Assembly: GCA_934675095.1 (NCBI GenBank)
Contig: CAKUPC010000009.1
Location: 1 to 46,572 of the forward strand
Reading direction: 5' to 3'
Origin: an uncultured Bacteroidales bacterium
GTDB lineage: Bacteria; Bacteroidota; Bacteroidia; Bacteroidales; UBA932
Length of the DNA stretch: 46,572 nucleotides
Part shown: piece after piece, positions 17,327 through 25,201 of the stretch
How positions within the stretch are numbered: position 1 is the stretch's first letter
Layout of the letters: every line of letters starts with the position of its first letter
The notes under the pieces: model-generated
The model's input: only the letters and a program-made list of their open reading frames with translations
The model's database searches: none
What the model was told of the DNA's origin: nothing
Program-made: the position numbers and the translations under genes

Positions 17327-18769
17327 ATGATTATCGGCAGAGAGAACGAGATTGCTGTCCTGCGGGGACTGCTTTCTTCTGAGGAATCACAATTCGTGGC
17401 CATATACGGCAGGCGTCGCGTGGGTAAGACTTTCCTTATCCGCGAAGCATATAACTATAATTTCATATTCCAGCATACAGGGACATACGAGGCCACCCGC
17501 AAGCAACAATTAAATGACTTCCGTGAGTCCCTATACAATGCCGGTATGGGAAAATGTGCAATGCCTAAGACTTGGGCGGAAGCATTTCAACTTCTTTGGA
17601 CGTTTCTGAAGGGTTTTCCGGAAGATGGCAATAAGAAAATCATCTTTATTGACGAACTGCCATGGATGGATACACCCAAGTCGAATTTCGTGCGTTCTCT
17701 TGACCATTTTTGGAACGCTTGGGCAACTACAAGGAAAGACATTATTCTGGTCATCTGCGGCAGTGCAACATCGTGGATTATAGACAATGTGATAATGAAT
17801 TACGGGGGTCTGCATAATCGCCTGACCTGCCAGATTCATCTGCAGCCATTTACATTGCGTGAATGCAGGCAATACTGCGAAGCAAAGAATCTTGGCTACA
17901 AAGACAGGCAGATTCTTGAAGCATATATGGTCATGGGTGGCATTCCATACTATTGGAGTTTCCTCAGAAAAGGACAGAGCATATCTCAGAACTTCGACCG
18001 TATGTTCTTTCAGACCGGAGGTGAACTCACAAGAGAGTTCGATGCTCTCTATGCTTCACTCTTCAAGAAACCACGGCATCATATCGCCATCATAACGGCC
18101 TTGGCAAAGAAGAAATGCGGCCTGCTCAGAGACGATATACTCAAAACCTCCAGACTATCAGACAATAACGAATTTACCAAAGCTCTTCAGGAACTTGAAC
18201 AATGCGGCTTCATCCGCAAATACACGGCAATAGGAAAGAAAAGCAAAGAAGCAGTTTATCAGTTGATAGACAATTTCACTATCTTCTATTTTGACTTCAT
18301 GCTTGAGAACACAAATGGTGACGAGCATTTCTGGACGTCTTCAGCAAGCACTGCTGTCCATTACGGATGGGCCGGGAGAGCATTTGAACGTGTATGTTTG
18401 CTGCACATCAAACAGATTAAAGAAGCCCTCGGCTTCTCCGCTGTAATAAGCAGCGTACATTCATGGAATTGGAAAGGTATCAAGGACCCTGAGACAGGAC
18501 GCACTGTCATGAAAGGAGCCCAGATAGATCTTCTTATTGACAGGAATGATGATACGATAAATCTCTGTGAAATGAAATATACCAATGCGCCATATCTCCT
18601 GACCGAGGATGAGGATGCACGCATACGGAACCGAAAAGAGACATTCATCAGGGAGACAGGAACAGAGAAAACAGTCCTTGTAACCATGATTACAACCTTC
18701 GGGCTTGCTCCCGGCGGATATTCCGACGACATTCAATGTCAAGTCACTATGGCTGACTTGTTCAGATAA
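17327..18769 (+). CDS. ATPase fused to a PD-(D/E)XK-like nuclease domain (DUF234-type)
   Basis: 480 aa from ATG 17327 (MIIGRENEIAVL); the frame is open further upstream, but that part crosses the promoter and inverted repeat. ATPase_2/AAA-like domain: Walker A GRRRVGKT (28-35), Walker B KIIFIDELPW (about 104-113), sensor-like VICGSATSW, and LQPFTLRECRQY typical of this family. A winged helix follows (about 270-320; LLRDDILKTSRLSDNNEFTKALQELEQCGFI). The C-terminal domain has GAQIDLLIDR (D401) and NLCEMKY (E415, K417), matching the D-x(n)-ExK core of restriction-like nucleases. Members are widespread, often multicopy, and of unsettled function; defence or mobile-element roles are suspected. The gene is visibly AT-richer than the neighbouring core genes, consistent with acquisition. 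Confidence 0.85.
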   Translation: MIIGRENEIAVLRGLLSSEESQFVAIYGRRRVGKTFLIREAYNYNFIFQHTGTYEATRKQQLNDFRESLYNAGMGKCAMPKTWAEAFQLLWTFLKGFPEDGNKKIIFIDELPWMDTPKSNFVRSLDHFWNAWATTRKDIILVICGSATSWIIDNVIMNYGGLHNRLTCQIHLQPFTLRECRQYCEAKNLGYKDRQILEAYMVMGGIPYYWSFLRKGQSISQNFDRMFFQTGGELTREFDALYASLFKKPRHHIAIITALAKKKCGLLRDDILKTSRLSDNNEFTKALQELEQCGFIRKYTAIGKKSKEAVYQLIDNFTIFYFDFMLENTNGDEHFWTSSASTAVHYGWAGRAFERVCLLHIKQIKEALGFSAVISSVHSWNWKGIKDPETGRTVMKGAQIDLLIDRNDDTINLCEMKYTNAPYLLTEDEDARIRNRKETFIRETGTEKTVLVTMITTFGLAPGGYSDDIQCQVTMADLFR

Positions 18770-18792
18770 CCTTGTTCAGATAATGCCACAAA

Positions 18793-18831
18793 TTTTGATA
18801 CATCAGATTTTGTTCTTATTTTTGTATCAAA
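18793..18831 (+). promoter_or_regulatory. Canonical Bacteroidota promoter inside an inverted repeat, before the second ATPase
   Basis: TTTTG (18793-18797), 19 bases, then TATTTTTG (18817-18824): both boxes and the spacing fit the Bacteroidota consensus. Arms TTTGATACA (18794-18802) and TGTATCAAA (18823-18831) are perfect reverse complements overlapping the -33 and -7 boxes, an operator-like placement suggesting repression, perhaps autoregulation. Confidence 0.75.
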
Positions 18832-18843
18832 TTTTGTAGCACC

Positions 18844-19977
18844 ATGGCAGCACCATTTGTTTTCGGCCGGGTGGCCGAGGGGGAAAATTTCATAGATAGA
18901 GAAAAGGACACGGAGCGTCTGGCAGAGAATTTCAGGAGCCTGACGAACACGATTCTGATTTCGCCGAGAAGGTGGGGAAAGACATCGCTTGTCCACAAGG
19001 CGACGAGGAAAGCCATGGAAGAGGATAAAGGGCTGAAAGTCGTGTTCATCGACATCTTCAATGTCCGGACAGAGGATGAGTTCTATGAGAAAATGGCAAC
19101 GGAAATCATCAGACAGACCGCCACGACAGCGGACAACATCCTCATGACAATACGGAAATATGCGGCCGCCATCATTTCAGGAATCAGTTTCGGAGACGCG
19201 GCGGCACCGACATCTGTCCAATTCCAGATTAAGGAGCCGCAGAGGAGTGCGGCCGAGATTCTTGAGCTTCCGGAAAAGATTGCAAGGGACCGCGGCATCA
19301 AGATAGTGGTGTGCATCGACGAGTTCCAGCAAATAGGAGAGTTCCGAGATCCGAGGGCATTCCAAGCGAACCTCAGGGCAAAGTGGCAGCTACAGCAGCA
19401 CGTCGCCTACTGTCTCTTCGGAAGCCGCAGGCACATGATGATGGAAGTCTTCGGCAAGGCATCGATGCCGTTCTACAAGTTCGGGGCGATTTATTTCCTT
19501 GAAAAGATTGACGCCGGTTTCTGGCCGGAATTCATTGCCGGCGAATTTGCAAAGACCGGGAAAAACATAAGCACGGAGCAATGTTTGGAAATAGTCAGGC
19601 TGGCAGACAACAATCCCTATTATGTTCAGCAGCTTGCGCAGACGGCTTGGCTGCATTGCCAGAGCGGAATCTGCGAGGAGGGCACCGTGCAGGAGGCTTT
19701 CGAGGACATACTCAGACAGCAGGGCGAACTGAACCGCGCGCTAACCGCGACACTGACGCTCACCCAGCAGAACCTTCTCCATGCGATGGTAAACGGAGAA
19801 CAGGCCCTCTCTTCAAAGGAAGTCATTGAAAAATACGGGCTGAAATCAACCACGGAAATATCTCGCGCACGCAAAGCCTTGGTCGCAAAAGACATTCTTG
19901 ACGACTTCGGGAAATGCTACACTTTTGAAGACCCGCTCTACGAATACTGGCTGAAGAATGTGTTTTTCAGACGGTGA
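18844..19977 (+). CDS. ATP-binding protein of the ATPase_2/AAA family
   Basis: 377 aa. The N-terminal MAAPFVFGRVAEGENFIDREKD is typical of these proteins. Walker A variant SPRRWGKTSL (40-49), Walker B IKIVVCIDEFQQI (about 152-164), then the sensor region CLFGSRRHMM and YFLEKIDAGFWPEFI. A C-terminal winged helix (about 305-365; LLHAMVNGEQALSSKEVIEKYGL, ISRARKALVAKDIL) ends with FEDPLYEYWLKNVFF. Unlike the preceding ATPase it has no nuclease domain. The family (often just ATP-binding protein) is common and repeated in Bacteroidales genomes; its role is unknown. It is driven by its own canonical promoter, so it is not simply the tail of the preceding gene, and it converges on the PCMD operon with only 18 bases between stops. 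Confidence 0.87.
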   Translation: MAAPFVFGRVAEGENFIDREKDTERLAENFRSLTNTILISPRRWGKTSLVHKATRKAMEEDKGLKVVFIDIFNVRTEDEFYEKMATEIIRQTATTADNILMTIRKYAAAIISGISFGDAAAPTSVQFQIKEPQRSAAEILELPEKIARDRGIKIVVCIDEFQQIGEFRDPRAFQANLRAKWQLQQHVAYCLFGSRRHMMMEVFGKASMPFYKFGAIYFLEKIDAGFWPEFIAGEFAKTGKNISTEQCLEIVRLADNNPYYVQQLAQTAWLHCQSGICEEGTVQEAFEDILRQQGELNRALTATLTLTQQNLLHAMVNGEQALSSKEVIEKYGLKSTTEISRARKALVAKDILDDFGKCYTFEDPLYEYWLKNVFFRR

Positions 19978-19995
19978 TAAATAACCCCGCTGATA

Positions 19996-21630
19996 TCAGT
20001 AAATAAGTTCCATCTTGTCTATCCATAGCTTGGTCTGCGAGGAACCGGTGAGGTAGTCGCCGAGGTAGCTGGCGGCGCAGGTGACTATGATGTGCGTCGG
20101 GTGCTCGGAGAGGGATTTGTATTCGAGCGGAATCTCAACCTGAGTCCAATCGCAGGACTGGTCGCTGACGAGGTGGCCGAAACCTATGACTCCAGGGGAC
20201 TTGGAGGTGTAGTAAATGCCCTCCGTGGTGTTCACATAGACAGGGGATTCCGGAACACCCTTCATAACCCGGTAGTCCCAGTTTCCTACTGAAACAGCAA
20301 TCTCGCAGCGGTCCTGGTCGCCCTCCTTCGTGTTGTCGCCGACAGGTCTCTTGCCGACGATGTCAATCACTCCGCTCTGATACTTATACCAGACACGCAG
20401 CGCCTTAGGGCGGGTAGTCCACGGGCGGCCGTAGTTGACGGCACCTCCTGTCGTGCCGATAATCTTCGCAAAGCGCCCCGTGAAAAGGTTTCCGCAGGCA
20501 AGCACGCCGGCAAGGCTCTTCGACTCGCATCTTACGGACCAGCCGCCGTCAACCTTGTCGTTGCCGTCCGGGTAGGTGAGCACAAGCCCGAGAGTTCCGG
20601 TGCCGGGGTTCTCCTTGCCCTCGCCGTTTCCGCAGGCCCACCAGATTTCGCGGGACTCCGGGTCGTCGCATGACGGGTCGTACCACTTGTAATAATCCGT
20701 GTCCGTGACCTTGCTGAAATGCTCGAAGCTGTTGTTCGGGAGCTGGCGGGCAGGGTCGGTCGTGAATTGCGCTACGTCGGTCATGTCCTCGCCCGTGTAG
20801 GCGTAGAACTCGTAAGTCGTGGCCGGCAGGAGTTCCGTTATGTGCGCGGTGAACTGGCCGCCGTCGGTCGTGATTGCGCTTCCGCTGACATCAGTCCAGC
20901 CCGAAGCACCTGCGACACGGTACCTGAACCCGTTGGCCTGCCCCTCGACGCCGACCGCCGTGAGATAGACCTCCTTCGTCCACACGTTCATGCTCTTCAC
21001 GTTCACGGATATGTCCGAATGCTCGACGAACAGAGACCAATATTCCGAATCCCCGAAACTGCTCACCTCAATCTCGACGGAAGTGGCATTCCCGTCCGCA
21101 TCGACGAATTTTCTTATGTCCTTGATATTCAATGAATATGTACTCACATCCTTCGGGCCGAGCTTCAGCGACTTCACCTTCACGTCCGAAAGGTTCACCG
21201 TTTTGCTGGCGTATGCTATGGCCCGGTGGTTCTTCACGTCCATCACGGTCGCGCCCACCTGCCCCTCGACGGTGAAATAGCGCTCGACGGGACGCTCCGC
21301 GGAAATCGTCCACTGATAGTCCTGCCATGTCGAGAGGGTGACGGTCCACGGGGAAGTCAGGTCATGACGGCCCTCTATCTTGTCCGAGACAGAAAGGCGG
21401 TTCTCGTCGATGTCGGTGGTATATCCCTTAATCCGGACATTCTTCAAATCGACGTTTTCCTCAAGAACGATGCTTACCGTCATGTCATCATTGTCGATGT
21501 CAACGGATTTCGCCCCCTCCGCATCAAGCGTCAGAATGTGAGGGACGACGACGGGATAGGGAATGTCGTTCTTGACACAGGAAGAGGCAAGAAGCGGAAG
21601 AAGGAATATGATGATGCTTTCTTTTTTCAT
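19996..21630 (-). CDS. PCMD-domain surface lipoprotein (last gene of the seven-gene operon)
   Basis: 544 aa from the ATG at 21630 (MKKESIIIF); the frame runs 17 codons further upstream without a signal-like start. Lipobox LLASSC. The N-terminal half has two related beta domains (VDIDNDDMTVSIVLEENVDLKNVRIKGYTTD and NLSDVKVKSLKLGPKDV) and a fibronectin-III-like segment (LLPATTYEFYAYTG). The C-terminal about 245 residues form the putative carbohydrate-metabolism domain PCMD (YYKWYDPSCD, NLFTGRFA, NYGRPWTTRPKALRVWYKY, HIIVTCAASYLGDY), ending in a jelly-roll strand LWIDKMELIY. The same domain recurs in the gene at 23306, so the two are paralogues. It is likely surface exposed and glycan- or matrix-related; no enzyme motif is recognised. 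Confidence 0.87.
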   Translation of the reverse strand: MKKESIIIFLLPLLASSCVKNDIPYPVVVPHILTLDAEGAKSVDIDNDDMTVSIVLEENVDLKNVRIKGYTTDIDENRLSVSDKIEGRHDLTSPWTVTLSTWQDYQWTISAERPVERYFTVEGQVGATVMDVKNHRAIAYASKTVNLSDVKVKSLKLGPKDVSTYSLNIKDIRKFVDADGNATSVEIEVSSFGDSEYWSLFVEHSDISVNVKSMNVWTKEVYLTAVGVEGQANGFRYRVAGASGWTDVSGSAITTDGGQFTAHITELLPATTYEFYAYTGEDMTDVAQFTTDPARQLPNNSFEHFSKVTDTDYYKWYDPSCDDPESREIWWACGNGEGKENPGTGTLGLVLTYPDGNDKVDGGWSVRCESKSLAGVLACGNLFTGRFAKIIGTTGGAVNYGRPWTTRPKALRVWYKYQSGVIDIVGKRPVGDNTKEGDQDRCEIAVSVGNWDYRVMKGVPESPVYVNTTEGIYYTSKSPGVIGFGHLVSDQSCDWTQVEIPLEYKSLSEHPTHIIVTCAASYLGDYLTGSSQTKLWIDKMELIY

Positions 21631-21691
21631 TACAAGGAATAATATATCGCCTGAAATCTTATCATTATGCCGTTGTCTCATGAACGCGGGC

Positions 21692-22519
21692 CTACAGATG
21701 CACTGACAGGCCGAAGCTTACGGACAGGAGGTCGAGCCTCGCCTGTGCGCGGAAGAAGTTGCGCTCGCCGGTGAATCTCCAGTTGCTGTAGCCCTTGGAG
21801 TTGTTGTACGAGATGTCCGCGAGGCTTATGAAGGCAAAGACGGAAATCGTGTTCATCGGGAAATAGACGATGCCGGGGCTCAGGGAGAGGCTGACCTTGT
21901 TATTGACGGTGTAGGTTCCGGCGGACATGTTTATGTCGCTGCGGGACTTCGTGTAGCCGAGCCCGGTGTCGAGGAAGACGCCGACACGCCCCCTGCGGTC
22001 GAGACCGACGTATGAGCGGTTGAACACGGCTCCGCTGTAGGAGAAGGTCTTGGCCTTTATGTCCTTGATGTCGTAGGAGAAATTGCCGAGCAGGTCGAGC
22101 GTGGAGGCATCGACCGCGCAGTTCCCGTTGGTGTATTGCAGGCGGATTCCGACGGCGTGGTTGTCGCAGTAGGCGAAGGCTCCGTTGAGGGAGATCTTCG
22201 CGAGCGAGAGGTAGGCGTTGGAATTGTTCAGAAGCAGGAGGAACTCGCTGTTGTCGGCGGAAAGGTTCACATATGAGGCCGCCATCCCTATCTGCCAGTC
22301 ATGCCTCGGAACTATGAGATGGGCGCGGAGACTGCGGCGGCTGACATTTGTCGTGTCGCGAGCGATGCGCTTTCCGAGCACCAGAGCCGGCTTCCGTTTC
22401 TTTTTCACCGAAGAGGTCGTGTCCGACTTGGAGGAGACGCGGTCCGCGCTGCCGGAAGCCGCATGAGAGGCGGGAACCGAGCCGAGAACGAGAGCCAGTA
22501 TTATCAGTATTCTTTTCAT
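21692..22519 (-). CDS. Putative outer-membrane beta-barrel protein
   Basis: 275 aa. Cleavable signal peptide (about 1-20, ending ASHAAS), then a short basic region (VKKKRKPALVLGKR) and alternating amphipathic strands throughout (WQIGMAASYVNLSAD, SYVGLDRRGRVGVFLDTGLGY, KVSLSLSPGIVYFP), closing with LLSVSFGLSVHL. Pattern and length suit a small barrel of the porin_4/OmpW-like type. It lies 10 bases before the related barrel gene in the operon and 61 bases ahead of the terminal PCMD gene. It may anchor or export the lipoproteins encoded alongside. No named family is recognised. Confidence 0.75.
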   Translation of the reverse strand: MKRILIILALVLGSVPASHAASGSADRVSSKSDTTSSVKKKRKPALVLGKRIARDTTNVSRRSLRAHLIVPRHDWQIGMAASYVNLSADNSEFLLLLNNSNAYLSLAKISLNGAFAYCDNHAVGIRLQYTNGNCAVDASTLDLLGNFSYDIKDIKAKTFSYSGAVFNRSYVGLDRRGRVGVFLDTGLGYTKSRSDINMSAGTYTVNNKVSLSLSPGIVYFPMNTISVFAFISLADISYNNSKGYSNWRFTGERNFFRAQARLDLLSVSFGLSVHL

Positions 22520-22529
22520 GCGCGATTGA

Positions 22530-23276
22530 TTACAGGTAGTAGGCGAATCCCACCGCTATGGAGGCGAGGTTCAGTGAAAAACTTGCATTTGCGTTGCTGC
22601 TGGAACCGTTAGCGACCTGATTGTGGATCTGGTCTGTCCAGAAATAGTTGAATCCGAGCACCCCGATGCTGAGTTCCATAGCGAGGTGGTTGGTGATGAA
22701 CGCCGTCATTCCGGGATTCACGCCGACAAGAATCTTGTACTGCCTCGTGAAGGTTCCCTTGACCTGCGAATCCACCTGCGCGGTGTTCCTGACCCGTCCG
22801 GCGGAAAATCCGACTCCTACCTGCGCGAACATTGAGAAGCGTCCGGAACTTCCGAGAGGGATGTAGGGACGGAAGGCGAGGGAGCCGCCGAAACTCTGCG
22901 AGAGGCGGTAGTAGTCCCTCACGCTCATGCTTATCTCCGAGACGGAAAGGTCGGCGGAGGCGAGGTCGAGCAACGTCCTGTCGTAGGAAAGGCTCGCCCC
23001 GACCCCTATATTGTCCCTTATCATGTAGAGAAAGGTCGGCGTCGCGGAAATCGTGTATCCGCTGGAATTGATTCCATCGACGACGAGAAAGCTGTAGTTG
23101 TTCATCGAGTGATACGAATACCTCGCGTTGCCCCCGACCATGAACGTACCCTTCGGAGCGAAGACCGTCTGGTGGGAACTGTCATACCCGCGGTCATATT
23201 TCTGAGCCTCGGAAACCTGTGCTCCGAGACAAAGAAACATGAGGATGAGGATATATTTCAGACTTTTTCGGGTCAT
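22530..23276 (-). CDS. Putative outer-membrane beta-barrel protein, second copy
   Basis: 248 aa from ATG 23276 (MTRKSLKYILI); the frame is open upstream, but that part overlaps the preceding PCMD gene. Signal peptide ending VSEAQ. The mature start DSSHQTVFAPKGTFMVGGNARYSYHSMNNYSFLVVDG and the alternating strands to the C-terminus (ASIAVGFAYYL, aromatic end) match small outer-membrane barrels that begin with a GTWMVGG-like first strand. It resembles its neighbour in size and style, though pairwise identity looks low. It lies 29 bases after the PCMD/DUF4493 gene and 10 before the other barrel. A role as a membrane partner of the operon's lipoproteins is inference. Confidence 0.8.
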   Translation of the reverse strand: MTRKSLKYILILMFLCLGAQVSEAQKYDRGYDSSHQTVFAPKGTFMVGGNARYSYHSMNNYSFLVVDGINSSGYTISATPTFLYMIRDNIGVGASLSYDRTLLDLASADLSVSEISMSVRDYYRLSQSFGGSLAFRPYIPLGSSGRFSMFAQVGVGFSAGRVRNTAQVDSQVKGTFTRQYKILVGVNPGMTAFITNHLAMELSIGVLGFNYFWTDQIHNQVANGSSSNANASFSLNLASIAVGFAYYL

Positions 23277-23305
23277 GTCGTTAAGAGATATGAGAATATA
23301 TGTCC

Positions 23306-25189
23306 CTATTCGTAAAGGAGTTCCACACCGTCTATCCAGAACTTCGAACTGTCGCTGCCGGAAAAATAGTCTCCGTACATGGATGCCGCGCAGGAGATGA
23401 TGATGTGGGTCGGATACTCGGTGAGGCGATGGTAGTTGAACGGAATCGTCACCTGACGCCATTCTCCGACCGCCGCCGTTTCCTTCGCACCGTCATTTAT
23501 CTGCTGGTAGCCGTCGCCGAAAAGGATGAGTTCGCCGTCGGCGATTGTACTCGGGTCGGTGCGGTAGTCAACGAAAGTGGATGCGTCGGTCGTGTTCACC
23601 AGAACAGGGCTCTCGCGGGTGCCGCCGTAAGTCCTGTAGTTCCATGTGCCGAGTGCAATCTTTATATTGCTGCGGTCCATGTCGCCCTTCTTGAAATCGG
23701 CGCCGTCCGGAAGGTTTGTGATTATGTTCACCTTGCCGCCGGAATACTTAACCCAGACACGGACTCCGGTAGGGCGTGATGTCCATGGACGGCCGAAATT
23801 GACCTTGCCGCCGGAAGTGCCGACAAGTCCGGCAAACTGTCCCGTGAAGATATTTCCCGCGGCGAGCATTCCGACCGCCGACTTGGACATGGCGCAGACG
23901 GAACGTGCGCCGTCCTTGGCATCGTCCGAAGGTTCGGTGATGACGATTCCCATGTTTGCGGAACCGTTCACTCCCTCCGAGCCCTCGCCGTTTCCGGAGC
24001 CCCAGAACATCGTGCGGCCTTCCTCCGCCTCGCAGGCAGGGTCGTACCACTTGTAATAGCTCTTGCCGGAAATCTTGCTGACATACTCGAAGCTTGCGTT
24101 GGGCACGTTCGGGGCGGCCTCAGTGGTGAATGTCATGGCCTCGCCCTGGTCAGCCCCGGCTATCACGAGCTTGTATTCATACCTGGTCGATGGCTTCAGT
24201 CCCTTAAGGGCGGCATCATACACGCCCTCTGAACTGCGCGTCGCATCGACGGTAGTCCAGTCGGAAGCGTCTTCGGCACGGTAGGCGAACTTGACCGCGG
24301 ACGGGTCGCTGAACTCGCCCTCATCGACATCGGCATGAACAGTGGCGTGTCCAGCCCAGATTTCATATATCGAAGAAGCGGCAAGTCCGGTGGATACCGG
24401 CTCAAAGACCACGGTGTCGTCGATGATTTCGGCCGTGTAGTCAACCATAAGCTCGAACTCGACCTCGCCGTCCTTCACCGTGTATTTCACATTCATCGGA
24501 TAGGCCTTGCCGGCTTCGATGCCCTCAATCTTTCCTGATTTGGTTAACGGCGAGCCGTCCTTGGCAAGATTCCCGGAGAATGTCCAGACAAATTCCGGCT
24601 CGTCGAGACCATCGACTATGAAGTAGCCCTCGCTTCCGGACTTTGCCGCGTCATAGACGAGTTTTGTCTCGTCGTCAAGGCCGATTGTGAATGTATAGCC
24701 CGCCTCGAAGTTTTCTGCCACGCTCGCGTCAAAGGCAATTTTCGACACGGCATTGTTCACACCGGCAACCACCTGAACGGAGGTGTTCGTCCCGGCAGAG
24801 ACGGTGAAAGCCTTTGAGCCCTTGTAGCTCTTCTGTTCCCATGATGCAGCCGCCGGAACCTCCTTTGCAGCCTCGCCGGCAATCACATCGACGCGGTATT
24901 CGTCGGCAGGAAGATATATTGTCTCAGGAGCCGCGGAGTAGGTGTATTCGCGCACGAGACCGCTGAAGTCTCCCATGTAAATCTTCACCTTTGCCGTGTT
25001 AAGAAGCTCGTCGGAGGCCATGGCAGCCTTTGTCTGGGGAATTGAGACCCCGAGAGTGAGCGTGCCTTCTCCCTTGGGGGAAGCAGTTCCGGTTATTCCT
25101 GTCTTGCTGCAGGAAAGCGTGAGAGCGGCCGCGAAAACGGCGAGCACAGCCACAGAAAGAGCCCTGAATATGTAGTTTTCTGTTTTCAT
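23306..25189 (-). CDS. DUF4493-PCMD two-domain surface lipoprotein
   Basis: 627 aa. Lipobox AALTLSC. The N-terminal DUF4493 domain (about 40-265) has GEGTLTLGVS, then TIYLPADEYRVDVIAGE, FTVSAGTNTSVQV and FVWTFSGNLAKDGS. A fibronectin-III-like linker follows (LKPSTRYEYKLVIAG, about 335-350). The C-terminal PCMD domain (about 370-627) has SYYKWYDPACEAEEG, NIFTGQFAGLVGTSGGKVNFGRPWTSRPTGVRVWVKY and HIIISCAASMYGDYFSGSDSSKFW, ending FWIDGVELLYE. It is a paralogue of the gene at 19996 over PCMD. It combines in one chain the two domain types that are separate in neighbouring genes, which suggests that they work together. It starts 12 bases after the upstream DUF4493 gene. Confidence 0.9.
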   Translation of the reverse strand: MKTENYIFRALSVAVLAVFAAALTLSCSKTGITGTASPKGEGTLTLGVSIPQTKAAMASDELLNTAKVKIYMGDFSGLVREYTYSAAPETIYLPADEYRVDVIAGEAAKEVPAAASWEQKSYKGSKAFTVSAGTNTSVQVVAGVNNAVSKIAFDASVAENFEAGYTFTIGLDDETKLVYDAAKSGSEGYFIVDGLDEPEFVWTFSGNLAKDGSPLTKSGKIEGIEAGKAYPMNVKYTVKDGEVEFELMVDYTAEIIDDTVVFEPVSTGLAASSIYEIWAGHATVHADVDEGEFSDPSAVKFAYRAEDASDWTTVDATRSSEGVYDAALKGLKPSTRYEYKLVIAGADQGEAMTFTTEAAPNVPNASFEYVSKISGKSYYKWYDPACEAEEGRTMFWGSGNGEGSEGVNGSANMGIVITEPSDDAKDGARSVCAMSKSAVGMLAAGNIFTGQFAGLVGTSGGKVNFGRPWTSRPTGVRVWVKYSGGKVNIITNLPDGADFKKGDMDRSNIKIALGTWNYRTYGGTRESPVLVNTTDASTFVDYRTDPSTIADGELILFGDGYQQINDGAKETAAVGEWRQVTIPFNYHRLTEYPTHIIISCAASMYGDYFSGSDSSKFWIDGVELLYE

Positions 25190-25201
25190 GTTCCCTGCCT
25201 C

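Noticed and set aside
19978..19999. CTGATATCAG palindrome as terminator between the second ATPase and the PCMD operon
   Set aside because: A ten-base palindrome without loop or T-run, overlapping the PCMD stop region; too weak to call.
23277..23462. 62-codon extension of the second barrel protein
   Set aside because: It overlaps the end of the preceding PCMD gene and lacks a signal sequence, while MTRKSLKYILI begins a good one.
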